From positions 221,340,172 through 221,404,171 of the forward strand of contig CM056997.1 of the NCBI GenBank assembly GCA_029891345.1: DNA of 64,000 nucleotides, in the 5' to 3' direction. Numbering within the stretch: position 1 is the first letter of the stretch; each line of letters begins with the position of its first letter. Below the pieces are notes generated by a model, which saw nothing but the letters and a program-made list of their open reading frames with translations, did not search any database and was not told where the DNA came from. Shown here piece after piece: positions 10,675 through 22,060 of the stretch. Position numbers and translations under genes: made by a program. The stretch comes from Dryococelus australis (taxonomy: Eukaryota; Arthropoda; Insecta; Phasmatodea; Phasmatidae).

Positions 10675-11070
10675 TATACAGAGGTGAAATTGTATGGCGA
10701 TTCCTTTGAGCTGGAGGAGCCGCGGTTGCTGAGCGGTTAGACTGCTCGCCTTCCACCAGGGCGAACCGGGTCCGATCCCCGGCTGGGCCACTCCCGTATT
10801 TTCTCACGTGGGAATCGTGCCGGACGATGCCACTGGTCGGTCGGCGGATTTTTCTCGGGGATCTCCCGTTGCCTCACATTTTTTCATTCCGGCACAGCTC
10901 CTTACTCACCTCATCGGCTGTCAAGACCACACCGCCCACATTTATTCACTCACTCCATGCTCGATTGACTGGACGCGCGAGGCCCTTGACTGGCTACCGC
11001 CTGCTTCGATATGAATTATCTGTTGACTGTGCTGCCGAAGACTGGAGAAGATCGTACCGCCGGAGAGTAC
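10675..11070 (+). mobile_element. TIR-C element interrupted by a SINE
   Basis: The left end is TATACAGAGGTGAAATTG followed by TGGCGATTCCTTTGA, matching the TIR-C start. A plus-strand SINE occupies 10716-10958. The element resumes with GATTGACTGGACGCGCGAGG and CCTTGACTGGCTACCGC, which correspond to the reiterated TTGGCTGG-type blocks of the family. The right terminal repeat is not obvious; a separate TIR-C copy in the opposite orientation starts at 11076. Confidence 0.6.
10716..10958 (+). mobile_element. tRNA-derived SINE (copy 4)
   Basis: The head GGAGCCGCGGTTGCTGAGCG contains an A-box-like TTGCTGAGCGG, and the B-box region reads GGGTCCGATCCCCGG. The body has GGGAATCGTGCCGGACGATG, CTCGGGGATCTCCCGTTGCC and CTTACTCACCTCATCGGCTG. 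The tail is slightly diverged. It lies inside a TIR-C element, which must therefore be older than this insertion. Confidence 0.85.
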
Positions 11071-11075
11071 GTAAG

Positions 11076-11220
11076 TATACAGAGGTGCAATAGCCATCAA
11101 TATGACGTCACTGACCAGCAAGACGTGGGAATGCGCAGTGGCCAATCAGAGAGTCGCATAGCTAACCAGTAAGTGGGTACGCTGGTATCAAAGGAACGAC
11201 CATGTCATTTCGTATCTGCG
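11076..11220 (-). mobile_element. TIR-C element, internally deleted copy
   Basis: The left end TATACAGAGGTGCAATAGCC and right end CATGTCATTTCGTATCTG are imperfect inverted repeats of each other. Between them are GACGTCACTGACCAGCAAGA and GGCCAATCAGAGAGTC, matching the reverse-orientation TIR-C copy at 44487-44760 but with most of the middle missing. Confidence 0.6.
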
Positions 11221-11958
11221 AATTTATTTAATCTGCGGTACCGTGTTGTTTCATTTCTCCTCCGTATCAGACGTGAGGCAAGCCTTCATAGTCATATTCC
11301 TGTACATCTCAAGAAATACATATAATCACAACTTCCTGAATGTAAACAACAGAATTCCAGGGCCACGCGCGACGCTCCAGCATTCTCATGTACATCCACC
11401 GAGCCAATTTCCACTTCACACTTCATCTTAGCGACTTGAAGACGCAGTCCTTGTTGGACAAAAACTCATCTTCTCCTCCCAAATTACGTCAGAAAGTTCA
11501 TAAGCCCTACGCTTTATCTTTAACATTTCTCCTATGTGTATTTCTAATAAATATCTATACATAAATAGGATTCTCAGGTCTCTGACTTTGCACAATCTTG
11601 AATGATGTGTTCAGGTGAACGTGACAGATTGCATGTTTGTCAGAGCGAACTGTCAACCAGACAAAATGAGAACAGCCTCTACTAGTAACAATGGCGACAA
11701 GGGGTGGATCTAAATGTGGGGGGGGGGGAGGCTCCAACAGCAGGATGTGCGAAGTCATGTCCCAGCTCGCGAGCTGCAGTCCCGTCCTGCTACTGCCCTC
11801 ATTTCCACTCCGACCGCGCGCCCTTCATCAAACCTGCACTGGACACAGATCATCTCGCCGTACAGATGCCAATCTATCACCTGCGACACAGAGTCTTATG
11901 TACCTGAAGCTGTTTTGCCCGTTCAAGTCCCAGAAGCGAGGGAGTGATTGAGCCACAC
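11221..11958. other. Unassigned intergenic stretch
   Basis: Moderately GC-rich near 11690-11830, with a nine-base G run at about 11719. Overlapping ORFs in all three plus frames (11691-11951) and a minus-strand frame (11555-11758) show no domain I recognise. No repeat match. Confidence 0.45.
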
Positions 11959-12337
11959 TATAGGCCATCCACGGTTATTTCACACTTTTCTGAAGCCCTA
12001 ATATTCCAGTATATTCCTCCGCCTCATGAAAACTAAGCTTAATCAAGTCTAGAAAATTACACCACAGAACAGCGCACCGTATTCGTATGCACTCACTGTA
12101 ATACCATTTTGTGTAAGAACTATTTCTTTCTAGGTCTTACCAAAATACGCATTTTCTCACTGGGTTATTTTATATTTATTATAATTCAAATCATATTATT
12201 TACAAGTAAAATAAAAGTTAAAGTTCAATTTAACCAAAAGTAAGGTACTTTTATGTTAACACGACTATAAAATACTTGTGACGGTGTGATTTTTCAGTTT
12301 TGTTTCTAAAGTATGAAGAAAACATGAATATACTATA
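11959..12337 (+). mobile_element. TIR-B element, full-length copy
   Basis: The left end is TATAGGCCATCCACGGTTAT and the right end AACATGAATATACTATA. The internal blocks AGTATATTCCTCCGCCTCAT, AACTAAGCTTAATCAAGTCT and AGAAAATTACACCA line up in order with the copy at 4993-5380. It is non-coding. Confidence 0.65.
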
Positions 12338-13179
12338 CGACGCGCGCCTACCGCCTCCTCGCCCATAGACGTAACGGCTGAACCCGCGCGGCGTACAGCG
12401 ATTCTGTCGTCACGCTTTTATCTGCAAAGTGGCACTTCTCTATACTCCTACACATTTAACTACAGACCTACAGTTGTACTTTCCCAAGAAACTGCGCGGG
12501 ATGGCTCTACAAATGACATTTTTTGTTTTACTCTTCATACAACTTTTTTTTTTTTTAGAATACGTACTCTTTATATGAATAACACCAAACCACAAGGCAC
12601 TAGATCATTGTTTTTTTTTATTTCTAGCAAAAAGTCGTATTCCCAAATAATTCATTTACTGAGACACGCTTGTGCGCGGGAATAACAACTCCACAGAAAA
12701 TATTTGAGTACATAGTCCTCTTAACAACACGGAGGTTAAAACGCTGCCTGCTTAAACTGGGTTCACGATGAAAAACGTGTGTATAACGAACTTGTACGTA
12801 TGAAGATGAAAGTACGTATTCTTTATGGCATAGTTCATTGCCATTGTCTAAGTTAGGGCTGTTCACGTATACAAGAACGGTGCCGCAAAGACTGCCTTTC
12901 ATTTTGACACGCACTTTTTCATCGTGTAGCAAGTTTAATCACTTAGAACACAATGCCCAAGCGTAATTTGGGGTGCCATTAAAAGGAGGAACATTTCTCT
13001 GCCTCTGGAAATCAAATTCGTTTGGATATAATTTCATTATTTCGTAAACGACTGCCAAGAACTTAAAAGGACATTCCAGCAGATCACTGCTAATTACCGT
13101 GAGTAGTAATAATAATAATTATATTTTATAACAGCTCAAAATAATATTGTAGATGGTATTACATGTTACACATGAATAA
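12338..13179. other. Unassigned intergenic stretch
   Basis: There is a CpG-rich patch at 12335-12420 and T-runs at 12545-12620. A minus-strand frame at 12624-12932 (102 codons) has no recognisable domain. I see no mobile element signature. Confidence 0.45.
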
Positions 13180-13436
13180 ATGATAGGGTAATTACTAACA
13201 ACTCGGCACTCCATTGGTTGAGAGCCAACCAGTGATAAGCCTTATTTCGAGGAGTAGGCGTGTCAAGTGTTGTGTGAACCAATAGGACGCTGGTGATTGG
13301 AAAAGCAGATACTGGCAATAATGTTGTTCTTGTAACGATGGATATAAGTAGCATGTATTGAATGCCAGGAAATGTGCACAGAGCGCTAAGACCGGTATTA
13401 CAGAACGTTTTATAAGCCATGTACACAACACCTTAT
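13180..13436 (-). mobile_element. Probable TIR-D related element
   Basis: In reverse orientation this segment resembles the TIR-D copies at 43540-43792 and 53464-53754. It has several CCAAT/ATTGG motifs (CCATTGGTTGAGAGCCAACC, GAACCAATAGGACG, GGTGATTGG) in similar spacing. The terminal repeats are too diverged to define ends. Confidence 0.35.
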
Positions 13437-13469
13437 TAGTAATCCAAAACGCTGTAATGCTGTCTAAGG

Positions 13470-13588
13470 CCTTAGTTAAGCCATGGCCGAAGCCTTAGTT
13501 AAGCCATGGCCGAAGCCTTAGTTAAGCCATGGCCGAAGCCTTAGTTAAGCCATGGCCGAAGCCTTAGTTAAGCCATGGCCGAAGCCCT
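13470..13588. repeat. Minisatellite, 23-bp unit, 5 copies
   Basis: CCTTAGTTAAGCCATGGCCG plus AAG repeats every 23 bp (13470, 13493, 13516, 13539, 13562) with a degenerate sixth start. Units are almost identical, and each contains the 8-bp palindrome GCCATGGC. Confidence 0.95.
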
Positions 13589-13924
13589 AATCTTAGGGTG
13601 ATTTATCCTTTGGCCAAATGAAACCTATGCATGGGCAGAACGCATATCACTTAGCTGGTGCCAGCAGCGCGACGAACTCCATAAAAATGACTACACGTCC
13701 TGACCGTTAAACGCCCTAGTGTAATTATTTATTTAAAAATGATAAAATCAGCATAATTGAGTTGTTTTGCAAATAGAAGTTACAATTTGGCAAGAATAGT
13801 GTGTAATATGTATGGCATGTTTTATAGGCTTTCAACATTAGCAACAACGCAAAACACATAATAGCTCTCTGTGTGTGTGTGTATGTGTATATATATACAC
13901 TTGTTTCACGTTTGTTCTCTACGA
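13589..13924. other. Unassigned intergenic stretch
   Basis: AT-rich, with a short GT/TA dinucleotide stretch at about 13870-13899. Nothing else recognisable. Confidence 0.5.
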
Positions 13925-13993
13925 GTCGTGGTAGCGCAACTGGTATTGTGTCAGCCGGCGGTTTGTGCGTTTCTGGTTCAAGTCCTGGCCGAT
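13925..13993 (+). other. tRNA-like Pol III promoter (probable SINE head)
   Basis: TAGCGCAACTGG (13932-13943) fits the A-box and GGTTCAAGTCC (13975-13985) fits the B-box, with tRNA-like spacing. The putative acceptor and T stems pair poorly, so this is not a functional tRNA. It is more likely the head of a different SINE family or a tRNA pseudogene. An AT-rich tail follows. Confidence 0.5.
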
Positions 13994-15003
13994 GTCAATT
14001 GTTTGTTAAGGTTTTTAAATGAACTAGAACTGTTATATTTGTAGAAGTATTTTGTTGAATAAAGTATATTTACTTGCATAATCGAGCTAACTGATGGATT
14101 GTTGACAGTGCGATATAATGGCAATTATTTGACATATGAATTTTTTTTAATGGTAATATTTTGCGTTTCTCCATTTTTTAAAACCTTACTTTTAAAAAGA
14201 GTATGTAGTGTGTACAAACTGTATTTGCGAGGCCGCTTCTACAAAGGTAAAACCATATCTGTGACGGAACGAATTACAACTGTGGTTGATATGTGTATTT
14301 CAGAGAATATTTAGAACTGCACATATATCAGTAGATAAGTTTTATTGAAACACATGGGTAGGTAGCAAAATTTTTACTACCTAAAGTCAGTTCCCATGCT
14401 GCATACTCCATAAATGTAAGACTTAATTCTTGTTCAGTGTTCTCGTATTGGGGTTAGGAACTTGATCAACGTGCAATTTTATTCCTTATCACTATCTGAC
14501 TTTTGCTTCAACAATAGACCCCTACAATAAAGCTGAGATTTGCAGAACCGCTAAATGTCGTGGATTTATTTACTGGTATGGTCACATAACCAGAAAGTTG
14601 CGTTTATGCTTTTCCAAAGCATTTGCACCATTTAAAATTGACGTCTACAATTTCCACTTTACAAATACGAAACATATCATGTACGTTCCATAAGTAATCA
14701 CGTAACAGAGAAAACAAAATAACAATATCACATTAGACAATAATATTAATTAATATTTCTATTATTCTATGAACAGTTATTTTAAGCCTGTAATAACTGC
14801 CAGCGCTACTTATATCGTAACAAATAAACCCCGCATGTACATGTTTATTTCTGCAGAAACTATTATAAATAATCACTTTATAATGTCGCTTTAATTTGTC
14901 TATAGCATCGCATGGGACGGCGAATAACAAACAGCGACACATCAGACAACATATCACGATATAGACAAAACACGTTCACAAATATGTTTCGCGAGTTAAG
15001 GAT
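13994..15003. other. Unassigned intergenic stretch
   Basis: AT-rich sequence with small ORFs (14099-14314 plus, 14733-14957 minus) that show no known motif. No repeat assignment. Confidence 0.5.
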
Positions 15004-15424
15004 TAAAGTCCATTCACGGTTCCTTGGGATGTTTTGAAACCATACTTTGAAAAATTATTCTAGGCGTAACATATCAATATGCTTTTTTAATTACTTGTGT
15101 ACCACAAATATATAATACTGTGATTAACTTTAAAATACTGTATTATTGAATAAATGAAACTTTAACTTAGTATCCTTTATTATTTTTAATATTTATAACG
15201 TATTAAATATTAATTAACAACAGCGAGAGCAGCGATGTGTTGGCAACGACCAGTAAGAAATAGTTCACAGTTAAAATATTATTTTAACCTAGTTTTTTAG
15301 TATACTATTTGTAAATAAAACGTTGCCTATTGATATATTTGAATTTCTAGGTATCACTGAAGGAAACATATTTCATTGTTACAGTTAAAAATATCAGTGC
15401 AAATCACCGTGCGTAGGCTCTAGC
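15004..15424 (+). mobile_element. Possible degraded TIR-B element
   Basis: The left side has AAAGTCCATTCACGGTTCCT, and the right side has GCAAATCACCGTGCGTAGGC, an imperfect inverted form. The interior is AT-rich like other TIR-B copies, but I cannot align it block by block. Confidence 0.4.
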
Positions 15425-16016
15425 GACATGGTTTTTTTTTTCGCCTGAGGAAGAATATTCAGTAGGTGGAGCGAAGTTTGTCTCTCTCTCTCGCTCTCTC
15501 TCCCCCTCTCTCTCTCGGGAAGATTCACACCGGCTTTAGTAGCAGGAAATTATACATGTGCTCCATTTTAGCATATTTCATACATATTACATCAAAAATA
15601 ATGATGTTTTAATTTGTAATTAACGTCTGAAACGAGCTAGTATTTTTTGGATACTTATTATAATATATTTAGATGTGATGGCGGGACGGTTACAAATCTG
15701 AAGTTGGCATAAGTAGCGACTGGCAACGTCAACATGACATGGCGTGTTTCTTGACGAAGCGTCAAGTTCGTACTCATTGTGTTTTTTAAACTTTTCTAGG
15801 CAAGTTACGATGTTGAGATAAATTTGGTTTTTCTACGGCAGAAATAAAGAGACTATAATAAAGTGCGTAGTGACCGCTGTGTGTGTGTGTGAAAAAGTAC
15901 TGTTGCCATCACGTTACGTTGGACCAGTGTGTGTGCCTGCAAATATCGAACTTGTGAAATTTATACGTTTTAACCGTGAATTGTGTTTAAGACGAAATTG
16001 ATTGTTTGTAAGTCTG
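15425..16016. other. Unassigned stretch with a CT microsatellite
   Basis: An imperfect (CT)n run lies at about 15480-15517 and a short GT run at 15879-15890. The rest is AT-rich and unrecognised. The segment ACTGGCAACGTCAACATGACAT (shown here only in part as ACTGGCAACGTC, 15719-15730) is an ordinary unique-looking sequence. Confidence 0.45.
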
Positions 16017-16204
16017 TTTATCACGACTTTGTAACCTATCCCTAGGCTTCTGTATCACAACTTTGTAACCTATCCCTAGGCTTCTGTATCACAACTTTGT
16101 AACCTATCCCTAGGCTTCTGTATCACAACTTTGTAACCTATCCCTAGGCTTCCGTATCACAACTTTGTAACCTATCCCTAGGCTTCTGTATCACAATTGT
16201 GTAA
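16017..16204. repeat. Minisatellite, 34-bp unit, 5 copies
   Basis: CCTATCCCTAGGCTTCTGTA recurs at 16035, 16069, 16103, 16137 and 16171 (34-bp period). Copies are nearly identical (one TCCG/TCTG change), and each contains the palindrome CCTAGG. Confidence 0.95.
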
Positions 16205-16732
16205 CGTGTTTACTATACTTCAAGTTTGTCGTTGCTGCGTACAAAAAAAAGTGGTACACGAGTTGCGTGTTAAAATTTAATGCGTCTATTCATTAGAATG
16301 GTTGCGCCTTCGTTTTAATTTTTATTCCATCTGAGGCCATACTTCTAACGAAATAACCCAACACATATCAATAACACGAGGTAAAATACTACAGTTCCCC
16401 CGCAGTTATAACAGTGTTGAACACAGCCGCGGTAAAATATTAACGTGTGTTATGTGTGCTATGTCGAAACAAATATGTCAATGTAAAATAATAATCGCAA
16501 AAACTATTGTCAACATAGGCAGTGTTAAAAAGTCACAAAGCTGACCTAAATATGGTTATAGGCCTAAATCGTGAACATTCGTACGAAATTATTGTTGACA
16601 TAATACACAATTCTTTGAACAGCTGAAAACAGTAAACAATAACCATTTAAAATTTTAAACGTAGTCACATGGCCGTGTTTACATGTAGCGGAAGTAAACA
16701 TACTCGGTAATCAAAAGTAGAACTTTAGCACG
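16205..16732. other. Unassigned intergenic stretch
   Basis: AT-rich sequence with no open frame of note and no repeat match. Confidence 0.5.
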
Positions 16733-17006
16733 CTACAGAAAAGTGTGAAGTGACCGTAAATGGCCTATAGTGATGGCTTTCCAATCGCCCAAGATGGTAG
16801 CACATACGTAATGCGAACTTAACGTTCTGTAACGCCAGCCTCCGCGATCTCCAGCCGCACGCACATGCCAGCAAAATGGCGACACTGACGAGCAACGTGT
16901 AGAAACGACGTTCGCCAATCAGAGCGCAGTAGTCCGTTTCCAGGGCACCGCGAAGCCAATCAGATAATGGGTATGTCCACAAGGGTACGTCATGAATTCG
17001 GAGTCC
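16733..17006 (-). mobile_element. TIR-C element
   Basis: Reverse-orientation copy. It starts TACAGAAAAGTGTGAAGTGA, continues with CAGCCGCACGCACATGCCAG, CAAAATGGCGACACTGAC and GACGTTCGCCAATCAGAGCG, then GCGAAGCCAATCAGATAATG and GTACGTCATGAATTCGG at the right. Block order matches 44487-44760 and 49310-49620. Both ORFs over it are incidental. Confidence 0.6.
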
Positions 17007-18312
17007 GCTTCTAGATAAGGTTCGCTTGTAAAATCACACCAGCCGCCATTTGATACGAGGCGCGTGTTCAAGTTCCTGTACGCTGAAACACTTTTTCTAG
17101 GCTCATCAATGTGTCGTCACTGGATCGTGCTGCGGGATCGCTTCTCACAACTACGCCTCTAAATAATCGTGTTTCGAACTAAAACATTGTCTGCTATGGT
17201 GTCTGCGTAATCCTCTTTATTTCTTGTTAAGTGACAGTAGACTGCAATTTTGACGTCCTTTTGGTTCTCATTTATAATTAGAGTTTAACATGTCCTGGAC
17301 GATTGTTCAGGCAGAATTAGATGATATAAGGCATAACTTCACTGACAACGAATTTATTCCGATGAGTTTAAAATGTGTGTATGTTTGCAGTTGTTCAGCA
17401 GTCGAACGACAGTTCATCTGAAGTGTTCTGACGGATATTGAACCAAATAACCACCCTCAGCAAAACTTGTGTTAGGCTGTGCAAATCCGTATGCTTATAT
17501 CTACAGCACAACAAGAAACCTACCACTACCACCACTTATTTAAATACTATATTATGCTCTTAATAACACATTAAAAATTGATTTTATTGTAATTTTTTGC
17601 AAGGTTACTTGATGTATGTCTATGTTTAAGTATAAATTCATGCAGGTACGAGAGGAACTTTTTTCAAAAGCAGATATTGAAAGTTGTTATAGTGAGCCAT
17701 CGAAACAGTAGATGACGTTTAGATAGAGTGTGCGTGGAAGATACACGTTACCACTTTGCATGTCCCAATATTTGACTAATTTTCTGCCAATAGCACTGTA
17801 AAAAACAATGTCAATTATCATTCAAGTTTAGAAGGCTGCCTGTGTAAGTAAGTTTGTTGAGATGTCTGTATAATGCTTCCAACCTAGTTTCAATAGAACT
17901 ATAGTATATTCAAGTTAGTGCAAGTATTTTATTAACATAAAAGTCTGAATATGTTACAAATCAAAGGTAAACAAACACGTTCATTACTGTTAACAATGTG
18001 GCTTTAAAATTTATATTGGTTATATATTTATCAGTCTCAAGGACCATGCGCACAAGACTAAAACTGGTCTAACTCATTTTTAATCTAAGGTAATTCCTAG
18101 TTATTTCTATGGCAATGTCTCTCACCATTGCTATGTTCACAGATTCACAGCTACTAGCCATTTCCAAACAACCGTACTTCGCGGTCACACCACGATGCAA
18201 CAATGGACCTTTCATTTTGTCGTTTCTGATTGGACACAGTCCTACAAGATTCTGAGCCGATCACGAGCATGGAGTAGCTGTTTGTAGTCGAGTCAACAGG
18301 CGAACGACTTCA
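17007..18312. other. Mostly unassigned; one weak candidate exon
   Basis: The left 280 bp is more GC-balanced and is followed by a 43-codon frame at 17290-17421 (ATG preceded by TTTAACA; product begins MSWTIVQAELDDIRHNF). The peptide has even composition, unlike the repeat-derived frames, but I recognise no family and see no convincing splice partner. The remainder to 18312 is AT-rich with no clear element. Confidence 0.3.
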
Positions 18313-18697
18313 ATATGCTGTTCGGGATTATTGAGAACGTCAGAAATCAACCTTCGAGAAGTGGTACTGCCCCTGGGCACACTGAGTCTCATGCACCCAG
18401 TGTTGGTAAAAACGGAAAGAGACAAGTTCCTGGTCTTCACGTCGAATTCAAAGTCTTACATAAACATTTGTGAACACTTCATTGCCTCTTGATGCACATA
18501 AGTGTAAGAATTAGCATAACTTGTAAAATATTTACTTTCCTAATAACTTTATTGTTTCACTTGACGGAACCGTAAATATAAAGCAATAAGGCGTATGACA
18601 ATGTTATGTTTACACATTGCAGAAGAATTTGCAACGTTCATACAAGAAGATCTTAAGCATGTGTTTCAAAGTGCTCAGTTTGCCGTGAACAGCCTAT
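18313..18697 (+). mobile_element. TIR-A element, unexpanded copy
   Basis: The left end is ATATGCTGTTCGGGATTATT and the right end AGTGCTCAGTTTGCCGTGAA followed by CAGCCTAT. The right half shares TAAACATTTGTGAACACTTC, the AATTAGCATAACTTGTAAAA block and the terminal repeat with 945-1354 and 45901-47714. The centre (18365-18430) holds a short, diverged version of the site where other copies carry tandem arrays. Confidence 0.65.
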
Positions 18698-20847
18698 GAA
18701 GGAAGCGGTGGCGATTCTCGTGTAAAGACCGTTACGTCCAGCCTGCTGGACGACGCAAACATACAGTCCCTCTCTCTTCCCCCCCCCCACCCCCCCCCCC
18801 TCATTTTTGGGGTGTCATTGAGCTTGCGATCTCCGATCAGTTGTCTGCCTATACGCCAGAGCAAAGCCTCGTCAAGCAGCAGGAGAGACCGGACCCGTTA
18901 TACGCGGCAACGCTGCGTGTGGCTCGTCAATATGTGCACTATCATCGGATTTAAAGAACGGCTCACATTCTCCAAGCCACAAGCCGCTTGCCGTTCGATT
19001 TTCTTTTTGTACCTGCCCGCTTCTCCCCTTCTCCCCCCACCAACTAGCCTCCATGAAGAACGGAAGGAGAGCGCGCATTTTGTGCGCCGGCCCGCCCGGA
19101 GGATGACCTCAAAATACGCGGGACTTTCGAAAAAGAATGTGGGTTCGGGCGGGGAGCCTGTCCCCGTTCAAGGTTACCGTGGTGCCCGAGAGAGACCGTT
19201 CTTGCCCTCCCTGATGGAGGGGAGGGAGAGGGTGGTCTTCTTCTAAGAAAGGATCGTCCCCTCTGAGCTAAGGACATGGTTTGTTGTTTTTTTACGTCAC
19301 TATGGCTCGTTCGCGTTTATACACCTATTCTAAAAGAATCTGCTTAGTCCGTTCAGTTCCGAATTAATTTCCGAGCTCAAATGTTCCAATGATTGAATTT
19401 AATGATGTGTGCTGTACTTATGTTGAGAGAGCTACTAACAACTAATTAACGACGTGCTACGTGTTAGTCGTTATCAGCATTAACCATTCACAAATGAGAG
19501 ATGCAGAAACTTAACAAATCCGATGACTCGGAACCAAAAAGGTTCAAAACACGGTGTTGACAATAAATACCCCTGTGCAACTTATATTTGATGGTGGAAC
19601 ATGCGGGCTAAACGAGTTAGTACGTTCGGTCACGTATTCATTTGTGAGCCGAAGTGTTAGAATCGTGTAATATTTCGATGTGCGCTGTACTTGTGTAGTG
19701 TACTTCTCGCAACCAGCCAACAATGTGGCTGCGTGCTCGAAGACATCACCACCAGTCACTCATTGGAACAGAGTGTCTCAGTGGCCACCAGACCAAGACC
19801 ACTATCACGTATACAAAACTTGCCCCCAACTTCACAACCATGTCATTCATGATGCACAAAAATTGGAGGCAAATAAGGAAATAAAATCAGTACATATTTC
19901 GTTTAGTTGGGTAACAGCAAAAAGTGGAAAAATAAAACTAGTTTCCAATTAGAATTTTAATTTCCGAGCACCTCACATCTTTTTATTTTTTTTATTTCCT
20001 CCTCCCCAAAAGATACAAAATAGTAAATAAAACATGGTACAAAAATTATGACTTTGTAAAAAGTGTACATGTATAAATTTACATTTCCCCAAATACCTTT
20101 AAACATTATAATTATTAATATCAAATTTTAAGGTGTTACATAAAAATGTAGCATTTAAATAATACAAATATACGAGGTACTTAACTGGCCGTCACCGAGT
20201 TTGTCAGGAAATTAATAGTACATATTCCGCAACCGTCGTCCTCCCCAAAGCTGTGGAACACGTTCTTGAAACGGACGTATAGTGGCGTCCAATCAAATTC
20301 AAAGGCGACGTTGACGTCACAAGACGACCCCCACAGTCATACCAGCCACCGCTAGGTGGAAGGAAAAGTTGCTAACCGAACGAAACTCCGGCCGTCGCTG
20401 AAGTTACCAGGCACCAGCGTCATGGAGTCGAACTCTTCCTCGGGCTACCGTCAACTGGCAAATGTCTTCAGCAACGCAAGAGCCCATGAGCCGAGTCAAA
20501 TTGACGTGAGCTGGAGTAACTCCGTTACGTCATAAGCCATAGTTGTGGTAACGTTCACAAATAAGAATACCCGTAGGGAAGACTCTCAGAGTATTGGATA
20601 TTGATGCCTCGCTGCGTACAGCACTGGCAGTAAATATTCTTCGTGTGCAAAGTGGCCACAATTGTGGACACGGTGACATAACGGGTTAGTTTAACACATT
20701 GCGGTCTGGGAATATTCACAGATATTCGAGAAAAGCTAGAAGTCGACCACAACAGGAAGTCTAATCCTCTTGGTTTCTTTATTGCCACTCAACATAGTCT
20801 TATTAGTACAAACCATATCAGAAAATACACCGTGAGTAGATAGGCAT
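18698..20847. other. Unassigned stretch, GC-rich in part, with homopolymer runs
   Basis: A C-rich run lies at 18779-18801. The region 18800-19260 is GC-rich with overlapping frames on both strands (18812-19246 plus, 144 codons; 18872-19277 minus); the translations are compositionally odd and match nothing I know. The sequence 19960-20200 is very AT-rich. A CpG-containing patch (20215-20530) contains GTCCAATCAAA and TTGACGTCAC motifs and a small candidate exon at 20422-20505. No mobile element signature was seen. Confidence 0.4.
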
Positions 20848-21090
20848 GAAGAGGCAGAATGTTATGGCAGATCCTTTGATATAGGCGTGCCTATTTTCTG
20901 GTTACCTGAGTGAGGCCCTGTGAACGGACTTCGTGTCTCATTGGCTTCTGCGTGCTGCGATAGGTCTCCTACTGTCTAGGTTGCCAGCTGTTAAGTAGGC
21001 TACCAGGCGATATAACTGTAGCCGAAAACATAGGCTACAGCTGATTGGCCGTCACAACGAAGCAAGTGTTTTGTCGACCTTAGTACAGTG
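20848..21090 (+). mobile_element. Degraded TIR-C element
   Basis: The order of blocks GCAGATCCTTTGATATAGGC, GTGTCTCATTGGCTTCTGCG, TGCCAGCTGTTAAGTAGGCT and ACCAGGCGATA follows the forward TIR-C consensus. Terminal repeats are eroded (AAGAGGCAGAATG at left). Confidence 0.4.
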
Positions 21091-21164
21091 TGCGTAATAA
21101 AATGTTTTGTTTGTAACACCTGCAATTGTAAATTAAAGTTAGTCTTAAGCCTCATGTCTTGTTG

Positions 21165-21538
21165 TATAGTCCGTTTGTGGTTATATCAACTTTTCCGAAG
21201 TCCTGCTAATTCTTAACTTTGGGACTGCTTCTCCGCCGCATGCAAAGAAAGCTTAACCAGGTCTAGAAAATTATACCAGACGGACAACGCACCGCATTTG
21301 AGAACACTTGGTTCAGTAATATTTTTGCATGAAAACTATTTGTTACTAGACATTACAAACACACTTATTTTATCCCTGCTTTTAAACATATTAATTTAAA
21401 TAAAGTACAATAATTTATAGATGAAATATAAGTAATAGTCCAATTTAACAAAAAACGAAGATACTTTTAAGTTCACAAAAGTAAAAATCGTATGTGATAG
21501 AAGTTTTACTTAAGAAACAAGCAAACACGTCGTATATG
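21165..21538 (+). mobile_element. TIR-B element, right end unclear
   Basis: The left end is TATAGTCCGTTTGTGGTTAT. The internal blocks GGGACTGCTTCTCCGCCGCA, AAGAAAGCTTAACCAGGTCT and AGAAAATTATACCAGACGG align in order with 4993-5380 and 11959-12337. The right terminal repeat is missing or strongly diverged near 21530. Confidence 0.55.
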
Positions 21539-21850
21539 ACCGGATTTCTCAAAGGCTTGATTCCAAGAGTATGAAAATAGTACGAGCAAACTATGTCTGC
21601 TGTCCAGGCTTGATTTCTTGTCGATGACTCGTGCTGCCAGCTGCTGCTTTCTCGTGTTGATGGAGGGGGGAGGGGAGTGGGACGGGGTGCTGACGGCGCG
21701 TATCTCGGCGGGTCGAGGGGTGTGCCTGCCCCGAACACCAGCCTGACTGAGCATCGTCTTTCGCACATCGTCAGTGCACTGGCTCACGAGTCACACGCAC
21801 AACTTCCTAACACTCCGATTCAACCAATCCACGAATTTCGCATATTCTCT
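21539..21850. other. Unassigned intergenic stretch
   Basis: GC-balanced, with a G-rich patch at 21660-21690 and overlapping short frames on both strands. Nothing recognisable. Confidence 0.45.
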
Positions 21851-22060
21851 CGGAGTCATGAGGGTGCAATAAGGTGAGAATGGAGTAGCGCCGGAATGCC
21901 GATTGGGGGCAACGGGATATACCCGACAAAACCCGTCGACAGGTGGCATCGTTCAGCACGAGTTCCACTTGCGAAAATTGAGGAGCGACCCGCCCGGGGA
22001 CCGAATCCGGTTCGCATTGGTGGGAGGCTAGCAGTCCAACCGCTCAGTAACCGCAGCCCC
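21851..22060 (-). mobile_element. tRNA-derived SINE (copy 5)
   Basis: The minus-strand head runs from 22060 (GGGGCTGCGGTTACTGAGCG with A-box) to a B-box near ACCGGATTCGGTCCC. It is followed by the family body ending about 21851. The distal GTTAAGAGCC tail is missing, so the 3' end is truncated relative to the full 250-bp form. Confidence 0.8.

Noticed and set aside
13925-13993. Functional tRNA gene
   Set aside because: A- and B-boxes are good but the acceptor and T stems do not pair properly, so it was kept only as a tRNA-like Pol III motif.
18812-19246. 144-codon ORF in a GC-rich patch
   Set aside because: Opposite-strand frames are also open over the same bases, the translation is biased by composition (Arg, Ser, Pro), and I recognise no domain.
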